Positions 1 to 6,509 of a stretch of 10,984 nt of DNA are shown here, piece by piece. The position numbers were made by a program, and so were the translations under genes. Origin of the DNA: Gammaproteobacteria bacterium (GTDB taxonomy: Bacteria; Pseudomonadota; Gammaproteobacteria; Chromatiales; Chromatiaceae); assembly GCA_024644505.1 (NCBI GenBank), contig JAHEHQ010000058.1, positions 1 through 10,984 of the forward strand, in the 5' to 3' direction. Within the stretch, counting starts at the first letter, position 1. The number at the start of each line of letters is the position of its first letter. The notes beneath the pieces are model-generated. The model was not told where the DNA came from. It searched no databases and worked only from the letters and a program-made list of their open reading frames with translations.

Positions 1-142
1 AGTAGTTTGCCCGGTGGATAAGCGCGATGTGTTCCGCTTTGGTTATCCTTACCCATTCCTGTGAAAATGGGCTCGTCTGTTCGACATCACGGCCGCTGGA
101 ATCGTGTCGGACTTGCTGTTGTTTGTAACCGATGGCCTCCAT
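1..142 (-). CDS. Unidentified ORF, 5' part only, runs off the left edge (possible transposase N-terminus)
   Basis: An ATG at 142-140 opens a frame of 47 sense codons that is still open at the window edge. The nearest in-frame upstream stop is TAA, six codons before the ATG, with no other start in between. The peptide is hydrophilic, begins MEAIGYKQQQ and contains WVRITKAEHIALIHRANY. That second stretch resembles, from memory only, the N-terminal pattern of some IS66-like transposases (W-V-x-[IM]-[ST]-x-A-E-x-x-x-L). No clear Shine-Dalgarno is visible (AAGTGG lies just before the start). An open frame of this length can arise by chance about one time in ten at this base composition, so it may not be a gene. 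If real, it would be convergent with nothing and lie downstream of the tRNA, a common site for inserted DNA. Confidence 0.3.
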   Translation of the reverse strand, partial: MEAIGYKQQQVRHDSSGRDVEQTSPFSQEWVRITKAEHIALIHRANY

Positions 143-199
143 GGACCACTTTATACACGATTACCTCAGCTGTGTCCCGCGGTTTCTTGACTACGATGA

Positions 200-223
200 G
201 GGGGTAACCGAATATTTACCCCC
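200..223. repeat. Perfect 8-bp inverted repeat (gggggtaa / ttaccccc, 8-nt loop)
   Basis: The arms are at 200-207 and 216-223, separated by ccgaatat. It lies about 40 nt downstream of the tRNA-Gly 3' end and about 60 nt upstream of the left-edge ORF. In RNA it would form a strong hairpin, but neither strand has a U-run directly after it, so it is not a classical terminator. It could stop or protect the tRNA precursor 3' end, or be part of the terminus of a mobile element that would include the left-edge ORF. Otherwise the 143-259 stretch shows nothing. Confidence 0.55.
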
Positions 224-259
224 GATTTCTCGTAACTAGCTGTCTTTGCTGGTATTTTT

Positions 260-335
260 TGGAGCGGGAAACGAGATTCGAACTCGCGACCCCAACCTTG
301 GCAAGGTTGTGCTCTACCAGCTGAGCTATTCCCGC
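260..335 (-). tRNA. tRNA-Gly, anticodon GCC
   Basis: The minus strand reads GCGGGAATAGCTCAGCTGG and folds as a complete 76-nt cloverleaf. The 7-bp acceptor stem is GCGGGAA/TTCCCGC, the D arm carries AGCTCAGCTGGTAGAGC, and the anticodon loop CTTGCCAAG gives GCC. The T arm carries GTTCGAATC, the discriminator base is U, and the CCA is encoded (tgg at 260-262 on the plus strand). It closely resembles the E. coli glyV/W/X/Y product. In E. coli, glyW also lies just downstream of pgsA, so position supports identity. It decodes GGC and GGU. A dedicated promoter lies directly upstream. No cysT or leuZ homologue follows, unlike the E. coli cluster. Confidence 0.98.
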
Positions 336-356
336 ATCTTGTTCAATGAGCGCGCT

Positions 357-384
357 ATTGTAATCTCCCTGTGTTTCGTGTCAA
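357..384 (-). promoter_or_regulatory. Sigma70-type promoter of tRNA-Gly with GC-rich discriminator
   Basis: The minus strand carries a perfect -35 TTGACA (379-384), a 16-nt spacer, and -10 TACAAT (357-362). The -10 is followed by AGCGCGC, which puts the start of transcription near 349-350 and leaves a leader of about 14 nt before the tRNA at 335. A GC-rich discriminator is the hallmark of stable-RNA promoters under ppGpp/DksA stringent control. That regulation is inferred from family knowledge. Confidence 0.8.
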
Positions 385-394
385 GACAAAGCAC

Positions 395-428
395 AAAAAC
401 CAATCTCTTAGGGCCTGTTAACAGGCCC
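395..428 (-). terminator. Hairpin after pgsA, probable terminator
   Basis: An 18-nt perfect palindrome at 411-428 (GGGCCTG, loop TTAA, CAGGCCC) lies 14 nt past the pgsA stop codon. A T5 run follows at 395-399 in the direction of transcription. The run begins about 11 nt after the stem rather than directly after it, so termination may be inefficient. Position between pgsA and the separate tRNA promoter fits the end of the uvrY-udg-uvrC-pgsA unit. Confidence 0.5.
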
Positions 429-442
429 CGGGACTGATGACG

Positions 443-1042
443 TTACTGGTAATCTTCTTCATCCTTGGGAGCCGGATGGCTGCCGGAAAGGTTCGGCCAG
501 GCGGCACGCAGATAAACCATCATCGACCAGAGTGTAAGTATGGCTGCCATGTAGAGCAGCACATAACCAATGGTGTAAACCGGCAAACCCAGGATATCCG
601 CCCGATATATCATCATGATGATGGCAGTCATCTGCACTGTGGTCTTTATCTTTCCTATCATGGACACCGCGACCTGGGCGCGGGCACCGACTTCCGCCAT
701 CCACTCCCTCAGGGCGGATATGGCTATCTCCCGGCCGATAATGATAACTACCGGGATCGCCAGCGCCGGCGTGGGGTCTGCCTCCACCAGGAGAACCAGG
801 GCGGTGGCGACCATCAGCTTATCCGCCACGGGATCCAGAAACGCGCCCATCGGGGAAACCTGATTGAGGCGGCGCGCAAAGTAGCCGTCCAGCAGATCCG
901 TCAGGGCAGCCAAGGTGAATACAATCGCAGCCACCAGGGGTGCCCAGACCCAGGGCAAGTAAAAGACGATGACGAAGACCGGTATCAATGCGATCCGCAG
1001 CAGCGTCAAAACATTGGGCAGGCTCAGATGCAATGGATACAC
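443..1042 (-). CDS. pgsA: CDP-diacylglycerol--glycerol-3-phosphate 3-phosphatidyltransferase
   Basis: This inner-membrane enzyme transfers the phosphatidyl group from CDP-diacylglycerol to glycerol 3-phosphate. The product, phosphatidylglycerol phosphate, is the committed precursor of phosphatidylglycerol and cardiolipin. The CDP-alcohol phosphotransferase signature is complete: D49, D52-G53, A56-R57, G66, D70 and D74 (DGYFAR...GAFLDPVAD). Several hydrophobic segments cover most of the 199 residues, and the length is normal for bacterial PgsA. The chosen start is GTG (1042-1040), preceded by GGGGA at a short 3-nt distance. A TTG at 1033-1031 aligns better with the E. coli N-terminus (E. coli MQF against L4-H5-L6) and could be the true start. 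The gene follows uvrC after 36 nt without a terminator, as in E. coli uvrY-uvrC-pgsA, so cotranscription is likely. Confidence 0.96.
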   Translation of the reverse strand: MYPLHLSLPNVLTLLRIALIPVFVIVFYLPWVWAPLVAAIVFTLAALTDLLDGYFARRLNQVSPMGAFLDPVADKLMVATALVLLVEADPTPALAIPVVIIIGREIAISALREWMAEVGARAQVAVSMIGKIKTTVQMTAIIMMIYRADILGLPVYTIGYVLLYMAAILTLWSMMVYLRAAWPNLSGSHPAPKDEEDYQ

Positions 1043-1078
1043 CCGTCCCCAATACTGCCTGTAACCTTGCTGTGGGAG

Positions 1079-2896
1079 TCAACCCTCACCATGAAATGCC
1101 TCATATATCTGTTCCGCCAACAACCCGCTGATACCCGGCACCCGGGACAGGTCTTCAACCCCTGCCCTGGCGACGCCCTGCAGTCCACCGAAGCGCTTGA
1201 GAAGTTGCTGCCGGCGCTTCGGCCCTATTCCCGGTATCTTTTCCAGCACGGACACCTTGCGACTGCGATCCCGTCTTTGTCGATGCCCTGTAATGGCAAA
1301 ACGATGCGCCTCATCCCTGATCTGCTGGATCAGGTGCAGGGCAGCCGAGTCCGGCGGCAGTATAATCGGGGCCTTGCCGCCAAACAAGAAAAGCTGTTCC
1401 AGTCCGGGCTTTCTGTCGGCACCCTTTGCCACCCCCACCAGAACGACACCTGTAACAGCCAGTTCCTCCAGTGTACCTGCAACGGCGCTTAACTGCCCTT
1501 TGCCTCCATCGATAAAAATCACATCGGGCAGACGCCCTTCACCCGCCTGAATGCGGGTATAACGGCGTGTCAGTGCCTGTTCCATCGCGCCGTAGTCATC
1601 TCCGGGCTGAATCCCCTCGATGTTGAACCGCCGATAGTCTGATTTCACCGGTCCCTGGGTATCGAACACCACGCAGGAGGCGACCGTCAACTCGCCACCG
1701 GTGTGGCTGATATCAAAGCACTCCATGCGCGACAGGGGCTCCTCCAGCTTCAACAGCCTTTGCAGGGCATCCACCCTTGCCTGGACCCCAGCCTGGCTGG
1801 CGAGTCTCGACCGCAGCCCGATGCCTGCATTTTGCTGCGCCATTTTCAGCCAGCGCGCCCGGTCTCCCCGCACCGCGTGCCTGATCCGGACCCGCCGGCC
1901 CGCCTGTTCGCCAAGCACCGTTTCCAGCAGTTCCCTATCGTGGAGATCCCCACTGACGATGATTTCCTGCGGTATCTGCTTGCCGGGATAATACTGGCTG
2001 ATAAAGGCCGTCAGGATTGACTGTTCCGGTTCGTTCTCGGGGATACGGGGATAGAAAAGCTTGTTTCCGAGATTCCGTCCGGCACGTATGAAAAAAAGCT
2101 GTACGCAAGCCGCCCCTTCACTGGCGGAACAGGCGACGATATCCAGATCCCCATGCTCGCCGCTGACATACTGGCGCTCCTGAATCCGTTGGAGTGTGGC
2201 AATCTGGTCCCGATAACGGGCCGCCTTTTCGAACTCCAGGGCCTCGGAAGCGGACTCCATGCGGCTGACCAGCCCATTGATGACCTGGTCCGCCCGGCCG
2301 CTGAGAAACAGCGCCGCGTCCTCCACGTCCCCGGCGTAGGCCTGCTCATCGATCAAACCTACGCAGGGGGCGGTACAACGCTTGATCTGAAACTGCAGGC
2401 AGGGCCGCGTGCGATTTCGGTAAAAGCTATCCTCGCACTGCCTTACGGGAAACAGCTTCTGCATGAGGCGTAGCGTCTCACGGGTGGAACCCGCACTGGG
2501 ATAAGGACCGAAATAGCGTCCCTTGCGCCGCTTCGCCCCCCGATGGAATGTCAGCTGGGGAAAAGGGTCGTCCGACAGAAAAATGTAGGGGTAGCTCTTG
2601 TCGTCCCTCAACAGGATATTGTAGTGGGGCTTGAGGGACTTGATGAGGTTGTTCTCGAGTATCAGCGCCTCCCCCTCGGTGTGAGTGACGGTGACTTCCA
2701 CGTCGGCCACCCGGGAGACCATGCTCTGCATGCGCAGATTCAAAGACCGGGAAAAATAACTGCCGACACGACGCTTCAGATCCCGCGCCTTTCCCACGTA
2801 AAGCACCTTTCCCTGATCGTCCAGCATCCTGTAGACACCCGGCCGCCCGGCGAGGGTCTTCAAAAAGCGCTTGTGATCGAATGCGTGGGGACTCAT
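1079..2896 (-). CDS. uvrC: UvrABC excinuclease subunit C
   Basis: UvrC makes both incisions flanking a lesion in nucleotide excision repair after UvrA-UvrB hands over damaged DNA. The domain order is complete over 605 residues (E. coli UvrC is 610). A GIY-YIG nuclease spans about 14-93 (G20-V21-Y22, Y33-V34-G35, R38, E76) and makes the 3' cut. Four cysteines, C154, C166, C174 and C178 (RPCLQFQIKRC), match the E. coli iron-sulfur ligands. A UVR motif that binds UvrB lies about 205-239. An RNase H-like domain makes the 5' cut, with FDISHT (D395), IDGGKGQ (D463) and RDEAHRFAITGHR (527-539). Tandem helix-hairpin-helix motifs end the protein (KIPGIGPKRR and RVPGISG). Start is ATG with a weak Shine-Dalgarno. 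It lies 51 nt after the UDG gene and upstream of pgsA, in the conserved uvrY-uvrC-pgsA arrangement. Confidence 0.98.
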   Translation of the reverse strand: MSPHAFDHKRFLKTLAGRPGVYRMLDDQGKVLYVGKARDLKRRVGSYFSRSLNLRMQSMVSRVADVEVTVTHTEGEALILENNLIKSLKPHYNILLRDDKSYPYIFLSDDPFPQLTFHRGAKRRKGRYFGPYPSAGSTRETLRLMQKLFPVRQCEDSFYRNRTRPCLQFQIKRCTAPCVGLIDEQAYAGDVEDAALFLSGRADQVINGLVSRMESASEALEFEKAARYRDQIATLQRIQERQYVSGEHGDLDIVACSASEGAACVQLFFIRAGRNLGNKLFYPRIPENEPEQSILTAFISQYYPGKQIPQEIIVSGDLHDRELLETVLGEQAGRRVRIRHAVRGDRARWLKMAQQNAGIGLRSRLASQAGVQARVDALQRLLKLEEPLSRMECFDISHTGGELTVASCVVFDTQGPVKSDYRRFNIEGIQPGDDYGAMEQALTRRYTRIQAGEGRLPDVIFIDGGKGQLSAVAGTLEELAVTGVVLVGVAKGADRKPGLEQLFLFGGKAPIILPPDSAALHLIQQIRDEAHRFAITGHRQRRDRSRKVSVLEKIPGIGPKRRQQLLKRFGGLQGVARAGVEDLSRVPGISGLLAEQIYEAFHGEG

Positions 2897-2912
2897 GGCG
2901 CCATTATCCGGT

Positions 2913-2929
2913 AAAAAACCCTTTAGGGT
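2913..2929 (-). terminator. Small hairpin plus T6 between udg and uvrC (terminator or attenuator candidate)
   Basis: On the minus strand ACCC-TAAA-GGGT (2918-2929) is followed at once by TTTTTT (2913-2918), ending 16 nt before the uvrC start. The stem is only 4-5 bp, so it is weak. An outer complementary pair, ATCCGG at the udg stop and CCGGAT near 2904-2909, could enclose it. It may reduce read-through from udg into uvrC, or be only a stretch of chance complementarity. Confidence 0.3.
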
Positions 2930-2947
2930 CAGCGGCGGTTCTCCGGA

Positions 2948-3583
2948 TCAGGCTGAAAGCTGGGCTCTTGCCTGTGCAAACACCGCGTGAAACATCTCCG
3001 GTGTAAGCCGGCGCGTCTGGGTGTTGTATCTGCTGCAATGGTAGGAATCGATCATGAACAGGCCATTGGGCAGCTCATGCCTGCGATTGTGGCCGAACCT
3101 ATAGGCGGACTGACGGAGACCGAGCGCCTTCAACACCGCATTGTGGGCGATGGTTCCAAGTGCAATCACCATACCGTCCGCAGGCATGGAGACAAGCTCC
3201 TGATAAAGGAAAGCATTGCAGTTTTTTATCTCCTCGCCGAGCGGCTTGTTTTGGGGAGGCAGGCATTTGACGGCATTGGTGAGACGGCAGTCGATCAGTC
3301 TCAGCCCATCATGCAAGGAATGAGATTCAGGCGCACTGCTGAATCCGTATCGATAGAGGGTCTGATACAGAAGGATACCGGCATAATCGCCCGTGAAGGG
3401 ACGTCCGGTTGCGTTGGCCCCATGCATACCGGGGGCCAGACCCACGATAAGCACTCTGGCGGAAGCATCACCGAATGGGGCAACGGGCCGGGCGTGGTAT
3501 TCGGGGTTTTCTCTCTTCACCTGAGCGAGAAAACCGGCCAGCCGTTGACATTTTCGGCAATCAGGATCGAATAATGCAGACAT
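2948..3583 (-). CDS. Uracil-DNA glycosylase, family 4/5 type (iron-sulfur), closest to family 5 (UDGb)
   Basis: The protein is predicted to excise uracil, and in family 5 also hypoxanthine and other deaminated bases, from DNA as the first step of base excision repair. Evidence includes four cysteines in the family 4/5 iron-sulfur positions: C9-x2-C12, C107 (AVKCLPPQNKP) and C122. The active-site motif GLAPG (48-52) is followed by TGRPFTGD (59-66). GLAPG with alanine where family 4 has an acidic residue, together with the TGRxFTGD block, is typical of family 5. The C-terminal active-site histidine is H182, but the usual HPSP is replaced by HCSRYN (182-187). Length is 211 residues. The ATG directly abuts the TAG of the upstream response regulator (0 nt), so translation is probably coupled. 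The E. coli uvrY-uvrC block has no gene of this kind. Confidence 0.9.
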   Translation of the reverse strand: MSALFDPDCRKCQRLAGFLAQVKRENPEYHARPVAPFGDASARVLIVGLAPGMHGANATGRPFTGDYAGILLYQTLYRYGFSSAPESHSLHDGLRLIDCRLTNAVKCLPPQNKPLGEEIKNCNAFLYQELVSMPADGMVIALGTIAHNAVLKALGLRQSAYRFGHNRRHELPNGLFMIDSYHCSRYNTQTRRLTPEMFHAVFAQARAQLSA

Positions 3584-4228
3584 CTAGGCCGTTTCGCCGA
3601 TCAGCCCGTGGCGCAGGGCCAGGTGGGTCAGTTCCACGTCCGATCTTACATTGAGTTTCTCGAACAGCCGGTGGCGGTAGGTACTGACCGTCTTGGGGCT
3701 GATACAGAGGGAGTCCGAGATATCCTGGGTCCTGCTTCCCTGAGTTATCATCAGCAGTACCTGCATCTCCCGTTGCGACAGCTTGCCGAAGGGGGCATCG
3801 GGGCTTGTACCAGCCAGCATCCCCAGGGTCATCTTCCGGGACACATCGGAGGAAATGAAGGCACCCCCCGACAACACGGTACGGATGGCCTCGAACAGTT
3901 CGTCGGGTGAACAGGCTTTGGAGACATAACCCATTGCCCCGGCCTCGTGCAACTGCTCTGGAAACGGCGCCCTGGAATGAATGGTCACCGCGATGACGTT
4001 TGTTCCCGGATGCAGCCGTTTGATTTTGCGGGTTGCCTCTATTCCACCGATGCCGGGCATATTGATATCCATCAGCACCAGATCCGGCTTCAGCTTCTGC
4101 ACCTGCTGCAGCGCCTCTTCACCGCTCTTTGCCTCGCCGACGACCTCGATACCGGGATCCCCCTCCAAAATGCCACGGAACCCGGTTCGCACAAGTTCAT
4201 GATCATCAACCAGCAGTATTCTGATCAT
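3584..4228 (-). CDS. uvrY: GacA/UvrY-type response regulator, LuxR-family HTH
   Basis: This is a two-component response regulator whose partner kinase in gammaproteobacteria is BarA/GacS. The family activates CsrB/RsmZ-type small RNAs and so opposes CsrA, controlling carbon metabolism, motility and secondary traits. The receiver domain (1-120) has D8-D9, the phospho-acceptor D54 (VLMDINMPGIGG), T82 and K104. The LuxR-type helix-turn-helix covers about 149-206 (LSQREMQVLLMITQG, ISPKTVSTYRHRLFEKLNV, DVELTHLALRHGL). The C-terminal half is nearly that of E. coli UvrY, and the downstream uvrC-pgsA-tRNA-Gly order is the same as in E. coli, so orthology is well supported. gacA is an equally used name. 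The 214-residue length is normal. Its stop codon directly precedes the UDG start. Its sensor kinase is not in the window. Confidence 0.95.
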   Translation of the reverse strand: MIRILLVDDHELVRTGFRGILEGDPGIEVVGEAKSGEEALQQVQKLKPDLVLMDINMPGIGGIEATRKIKRLHPGTNVIAVTIHSRAPFPEQLHEAGAMGYVSKACSPDELFEAIRTVLSGGAFISSDVSRKMTLGMLAGTSPDAPFGKLSQREMQVLLMITQGSRTQDISDSLCISPKTVSTYRHRLFEKLNVRSDVELTHLALRHGLIGETA

Positions 4229-4255
4229 TTTCTACCCAGACTGATCCAATCGTTG

Positions 4256-4285
4256 AGAATAACAAATAGCTCGCGGACGAGCCAA
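4256..4285 (-). promoter_or_regulatory. Possible promoter of the uvrY-udg-uvrC-pgsA unit
   Basis: The minus strand has TTGGCT (4280-4285), an 18-nt spacer and TATTCT (4256-4261). The predicted transcription start is near 4249, about 20 nt before the uvrY start codon. The match is moderate (4 of 6 for each box), but this 100-nt gap is the only obvious place for a promoter ahead of uvrY. Confidence 0.35.
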
Positions 4286-4302
4286 TGCATGCAGACGAAT
4301 AG

Positions 4303-4329
4303 AACCCCCTGCCAGAGCACACCAGGGTT
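4303..4329 (-). terminator. Weak hairpin at the end of the VWA gene
   Basis: Minus-strand AACCCTG and CAGGGGGTT can pair around an 11-nt loop, with two extra G residues in the right arm. The hairpin starts at the VWA gene's stop codon. Only CTATT follows rather than a clean U-run, so this is at best a weak or Rho-assisted terminator separating the two operons. Confidence 0.25.
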
Positions 4330-6437
4330 CAGGTGGTGAGACGCCGGTAGATATCGGATACCTTGACAGGCAGTTCCCTGACCTCGCTGACCAGGGTAAA
4401 CGCCGCCGGGCCGTAGAGATGGGGAAGATAGTCTCTGGCTTCCTCATCGATGGTGATGCAGTAGGGATGAATCCCCTCCCGCCTCGCCTCGATCAGCGCC
4501 CGCCTTGTATCCTCGATACCATAGTCGCCACGATAGCTGTCGTAATCATCGGGTTTTCCGTCAGACAGGGTGATGAGTATGCGCGTCCTGGCATCCACTT
4601 CGTTCAGTAGCCTGGTCAGGTGGCGAATGGCGAAACCCATGCGGGTGTAGTCCTGGGGACGGATACCGCTGACCCGCGCCCTGATCTCATCGTCGTAAGG
4701 TTCTTCGAAGCCTTTGATGGGGTACAGCTCACAGCGTTTTCTCGTAATACTGGAGAAGCCATAAATGGCATAACGGTCACCCAATGTCTCCAGGGCTTCA
4801 CACAACAACACGAGCGATTCCCGCTCGGCGTCGTTGATCCATCCCTTGGTTGAGCCGCTCATGTCCACCATGAACAGCACCGCGATATTGCGCTCTGTGC
4901 GATGCATCCGGGTGAAAAGGCGATCCGACATCTCACGGCCGTCCCGGCTGTCAGCCAGCGCCTCCACGAGGGCATCCAGATCCACATCGTCCCCCTGGGT
5001 CTGACGTTTCAGGAGCCGGGCCTCGTCGCGCATCGCCTCGAAGGTCTTGCGCAGATGTTTGACCAGGCCTTGATACTTCTCCAGTGTCTTTTCGCAGAAA
5101 TCGTCATGGACTGGCACCACCGTCTTCTCCCGGACCGCGCACCAGTTCTTGCGGTAGTTCTGGCGCCGGTAGTCCCATTCCGGATACAGATGCGCCCCCT
5201 CTTCGTGGTAGACACCGCTCCAGACGGATTCCGGATCCTCGTGTTCGTCGTTGAACAACGCGGGATCATACTCACCGGGGCCGGCCGGCTCCAGGTATTC
5301 ATCCGGTATCTCTCCGAAATCCATGATGATTGAGCTCATCAACTCATTCATCTCTTCCGGTAATGGCATGGGTTTCCCGTCCAGGAGGATTTCGGTAATG
5401 CGGTCCTCCGGTTGTTCCGGTGCCTCATGCTCCCGCTTGGAAAATCGCCTATCCCGGTCGGCGTTCCCGTCACGGGTCTCGTCCAGGGTCTCACTCAGGA
5501 GTTTCAGAGCGACCCGGAAGCGTGCCTTTTCCCGTTCGGCCCGTGCCGCCATGCACTCGGCCACCCGGTCGGGTCTGAGCATGCCCTGATAGGCAAAAGG
5601 AGGATAGGGTTCCATGCTCCCGAACAGCCTGCGCGTGAGGGTCAGCGTATCCCGGGCGGTGATACCGGTATCCGAGAGTTCTTTCTGAATTCCCGTCCAC
5701 TCCCCCGATAACCGGGCTTCCCCCAGTTCGCCTTTCAGCCGGTTCAGCTGTCGGGTCAGGCCCGGCAGTTCGCGTTCAAGGCATGCCTCCAGCCGCAGGG
5801 TTTCCAGGGCATTAAAAAGCTCGAGAAAGGCTTCGGGCTCCGATTCTCCCAGCACCTGCTCATCAAGCCGGATTCGAAAGGTCCCGTAACGGGTCTGTGC
5901 CCAGAGCCCGGCAATCATGGCCTTGTAGAGGAGAAAATTGTCCGTCGGATTGGACAGTCGCGCCAGCATCCGGGGCAGAAACAGGGTCTCGGTGTCCGTG
6001 TAGGCCTGGTCTGAGGTTTCGATCTTCAGCTTACGGCCGGACAGACCCTGAAGAAAACCGAGCAGCACGCCCTTCTGCTCATCCAGCACACTGCCGATCG
6101 CCCGCTCCCGGCTCTCCCGGACGAAGTCGTCGAGCCCCCGCATCACCTTCAATGCCGACTGCAGACCCTCGCGGTCGTAGCAATCCATGGCGTACAGAGC
6201 CCAGGAATCCACCTGGTTCGGTTCCATGATGCCGAGCGCCCTAACCGCCCGGCACGCATACTGGAATCCGAGTTCGACATTGGTGCTGGCAACCCGTTCC
6301 ACCCAGTCGATGACATACGCCTGGTCCCTGGCAGCCAGGGTGGCTATGGAGGCGGCAGCCTCCGACGTATTGCGGAAGCTGAATTCCACTTGCAGGATCA
6401 CGTCGAGACGGGCTTCCAAGGATCTAGTGTCGTCCAC
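4329..6437 (-). CDS. von Willebrand factor A domain protein of the CbbO/NorD family
   Basis: Proteins of this family work with a MoxR-type AAA+ ATPase (CbbQ, NorQ/NirQ). CbbO tethers the ATPase ring to inhibited RuBisCO for reactivation, and NorD is needed for maturation of nitric oxide reductase. The C-terminal VWA domain (about 515-700) has a complete metal-ion-dependent adhesion site: D525-x-S527-x-S529 (VDMSGST), T598 and D626 (LSDGKPDD). The family signatures YPEWDYRRQNYRKNW (418-432) and QTQGDDVDLDALVEAL (about 479-495) are present. The first 330 residues are mainly helical and not recognised, followed by an acidic linker (about 345-407). No signal peptide is seen. The start is GTG (6437-6435); the frame has no other start back to an in-frame TGA 16 codons upstream. 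At 702 residues it is nearer to CbbO than to short NorD proteins, but this does not settle which it is. Confidence 0.88.
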   Translation of the reverse strand: MDDTRSLEARLDVILQVEFSFRNTSEAAASIATLAARDQAYVIDWVERVASTNVELGFQYACRAVRALGIMEPNQVDSWALYAMDCYDREGLQSALKVMRGLDDFVRESRERAIGSVLDEQKGVLLGFLQGLSGRKLKIETSDQAYTDTETLFLPRMLARLSNPTDNFLLYKAMIAGLWAQTRYGTFRIRLDEQVLGESEPEAFLELFNALETLRLEACLERELPGLTRQLNRLKGELGEARLSGEWTGIQKELSDTGITARDTLTLTRRLFGSMEPYPPFAYQGMLRPDRVAECMAARAEREKARFRVALKLLSETLDETRDGNADRDRRFSKREHEAPEQPEDRITEILLDGKPMPLPEEMNELMSSIIMDFGEIPDEYLEPAGPGEYDPALFNDEHEDPESVWSGVYHEEGAHLYPEWDYRRQNYRKNWCAVREKTVVPVHDDFCEKTLEKYQGLVKHLRKTFEAMRDEARLLKRQTQGDDVDLDALVEALADSRDGREMSDRLFTRMHRTERNIAVLFMVDMSGSTKGWINDAERESLVLLCEALETLGDRYAIYGFSSITRKRCELYPIKGFEEPYDDEIRARVSGIRPQDYTRMGFAIRHLTRLLNEVDARTRILITLSDGKPDDYDSYRGDYGIEDTRRALIEARREGIHPYCITIDEEARDYLPHLYGPAAFTLVSEVRELPVKVSDIYRRLTT

Positions 6438-6486
6438 GTGAAACCTGCCAAGGGGTTTTAAAAGGAAGTGTACCCACTGCCTTCAC
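6424..6486 (-). CDS. Candidate 20-codon leader ORF overlapping the VWA gene start
   Basis: A GTG at 6486-6484 lies 4 nt after a perfect Shine-Dalgarno AGGAGG (6491-6496) and reads VKAVGTLPFKTPWQVSRGRH before TAG at 6424-6426. It ends 14 nt inside the VWA gene in a different frame, so ribosomes could reinitiate at the VWA GTG. There is no homology argument. The case rests only on the strong ribosome-binding site, which otherwise has no productive start codon. Confidence 0.2.
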   Translation of the reverse strand: MKAVGTLPFKTPWQVSRGRH

Positions 6487-6509
6487 ATCTCCTCCTGGGC
6501 GCACCCAGA
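6438..6509 (-). promoter_or_regulatory. 72-nt intergenic region: hairpin, consensus Shine-Dalgarno and ATG-TGA start-stop
   Basis: After the ATPase stop codon come CTGGG-TGCG-CCCAG (6495-6508), AGGAGG (6491-6496, overlapping the last two bases of the hairpin) and ATG (6488-6486), followed at once by TGA (6485-6483). The ATG is exactly 17 codons upstream of, and in frame with, the VWA gene's GTG start. All codons between that TGA and the GTG are sense. The hairpin could partly mask the ribosome-binding site. The VWA GTG itself has only a weak CAGG 6 nt upstream. Confidence 0.6.

Noticed and set aside
246..437. Plus-strand ORF of 63 codons containing GAGNEIRTRDPNLGKVVLYQLSYSR
   Set aside because: This is the antisense translation of tRNA-Gly, a well-known false protein in annotations.
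437..1492. Plus-strand ORF of 351 codons
   Set aside because: It lies antisense to pgsA and uvrC, both certain by conserved motifs. Its composition (many H, Q, R, no domain) is typical of a shadow frame.
2897..2925. Possible promoter ahead of uvrC (CTGACC, 18 nt, GATAAT)
   Set aside because: Only a moderate match, and the implied transcription start would fall within a few bases of the ATG, leaving no leader for a ribosome-binding site.
2987..3574. Plus-strand ORF of 195 codons
   Set aside because: Complete antisense overlap with the UDG gene, whose motifs and cysteines are clear; no recognisable domain in the antisense product.
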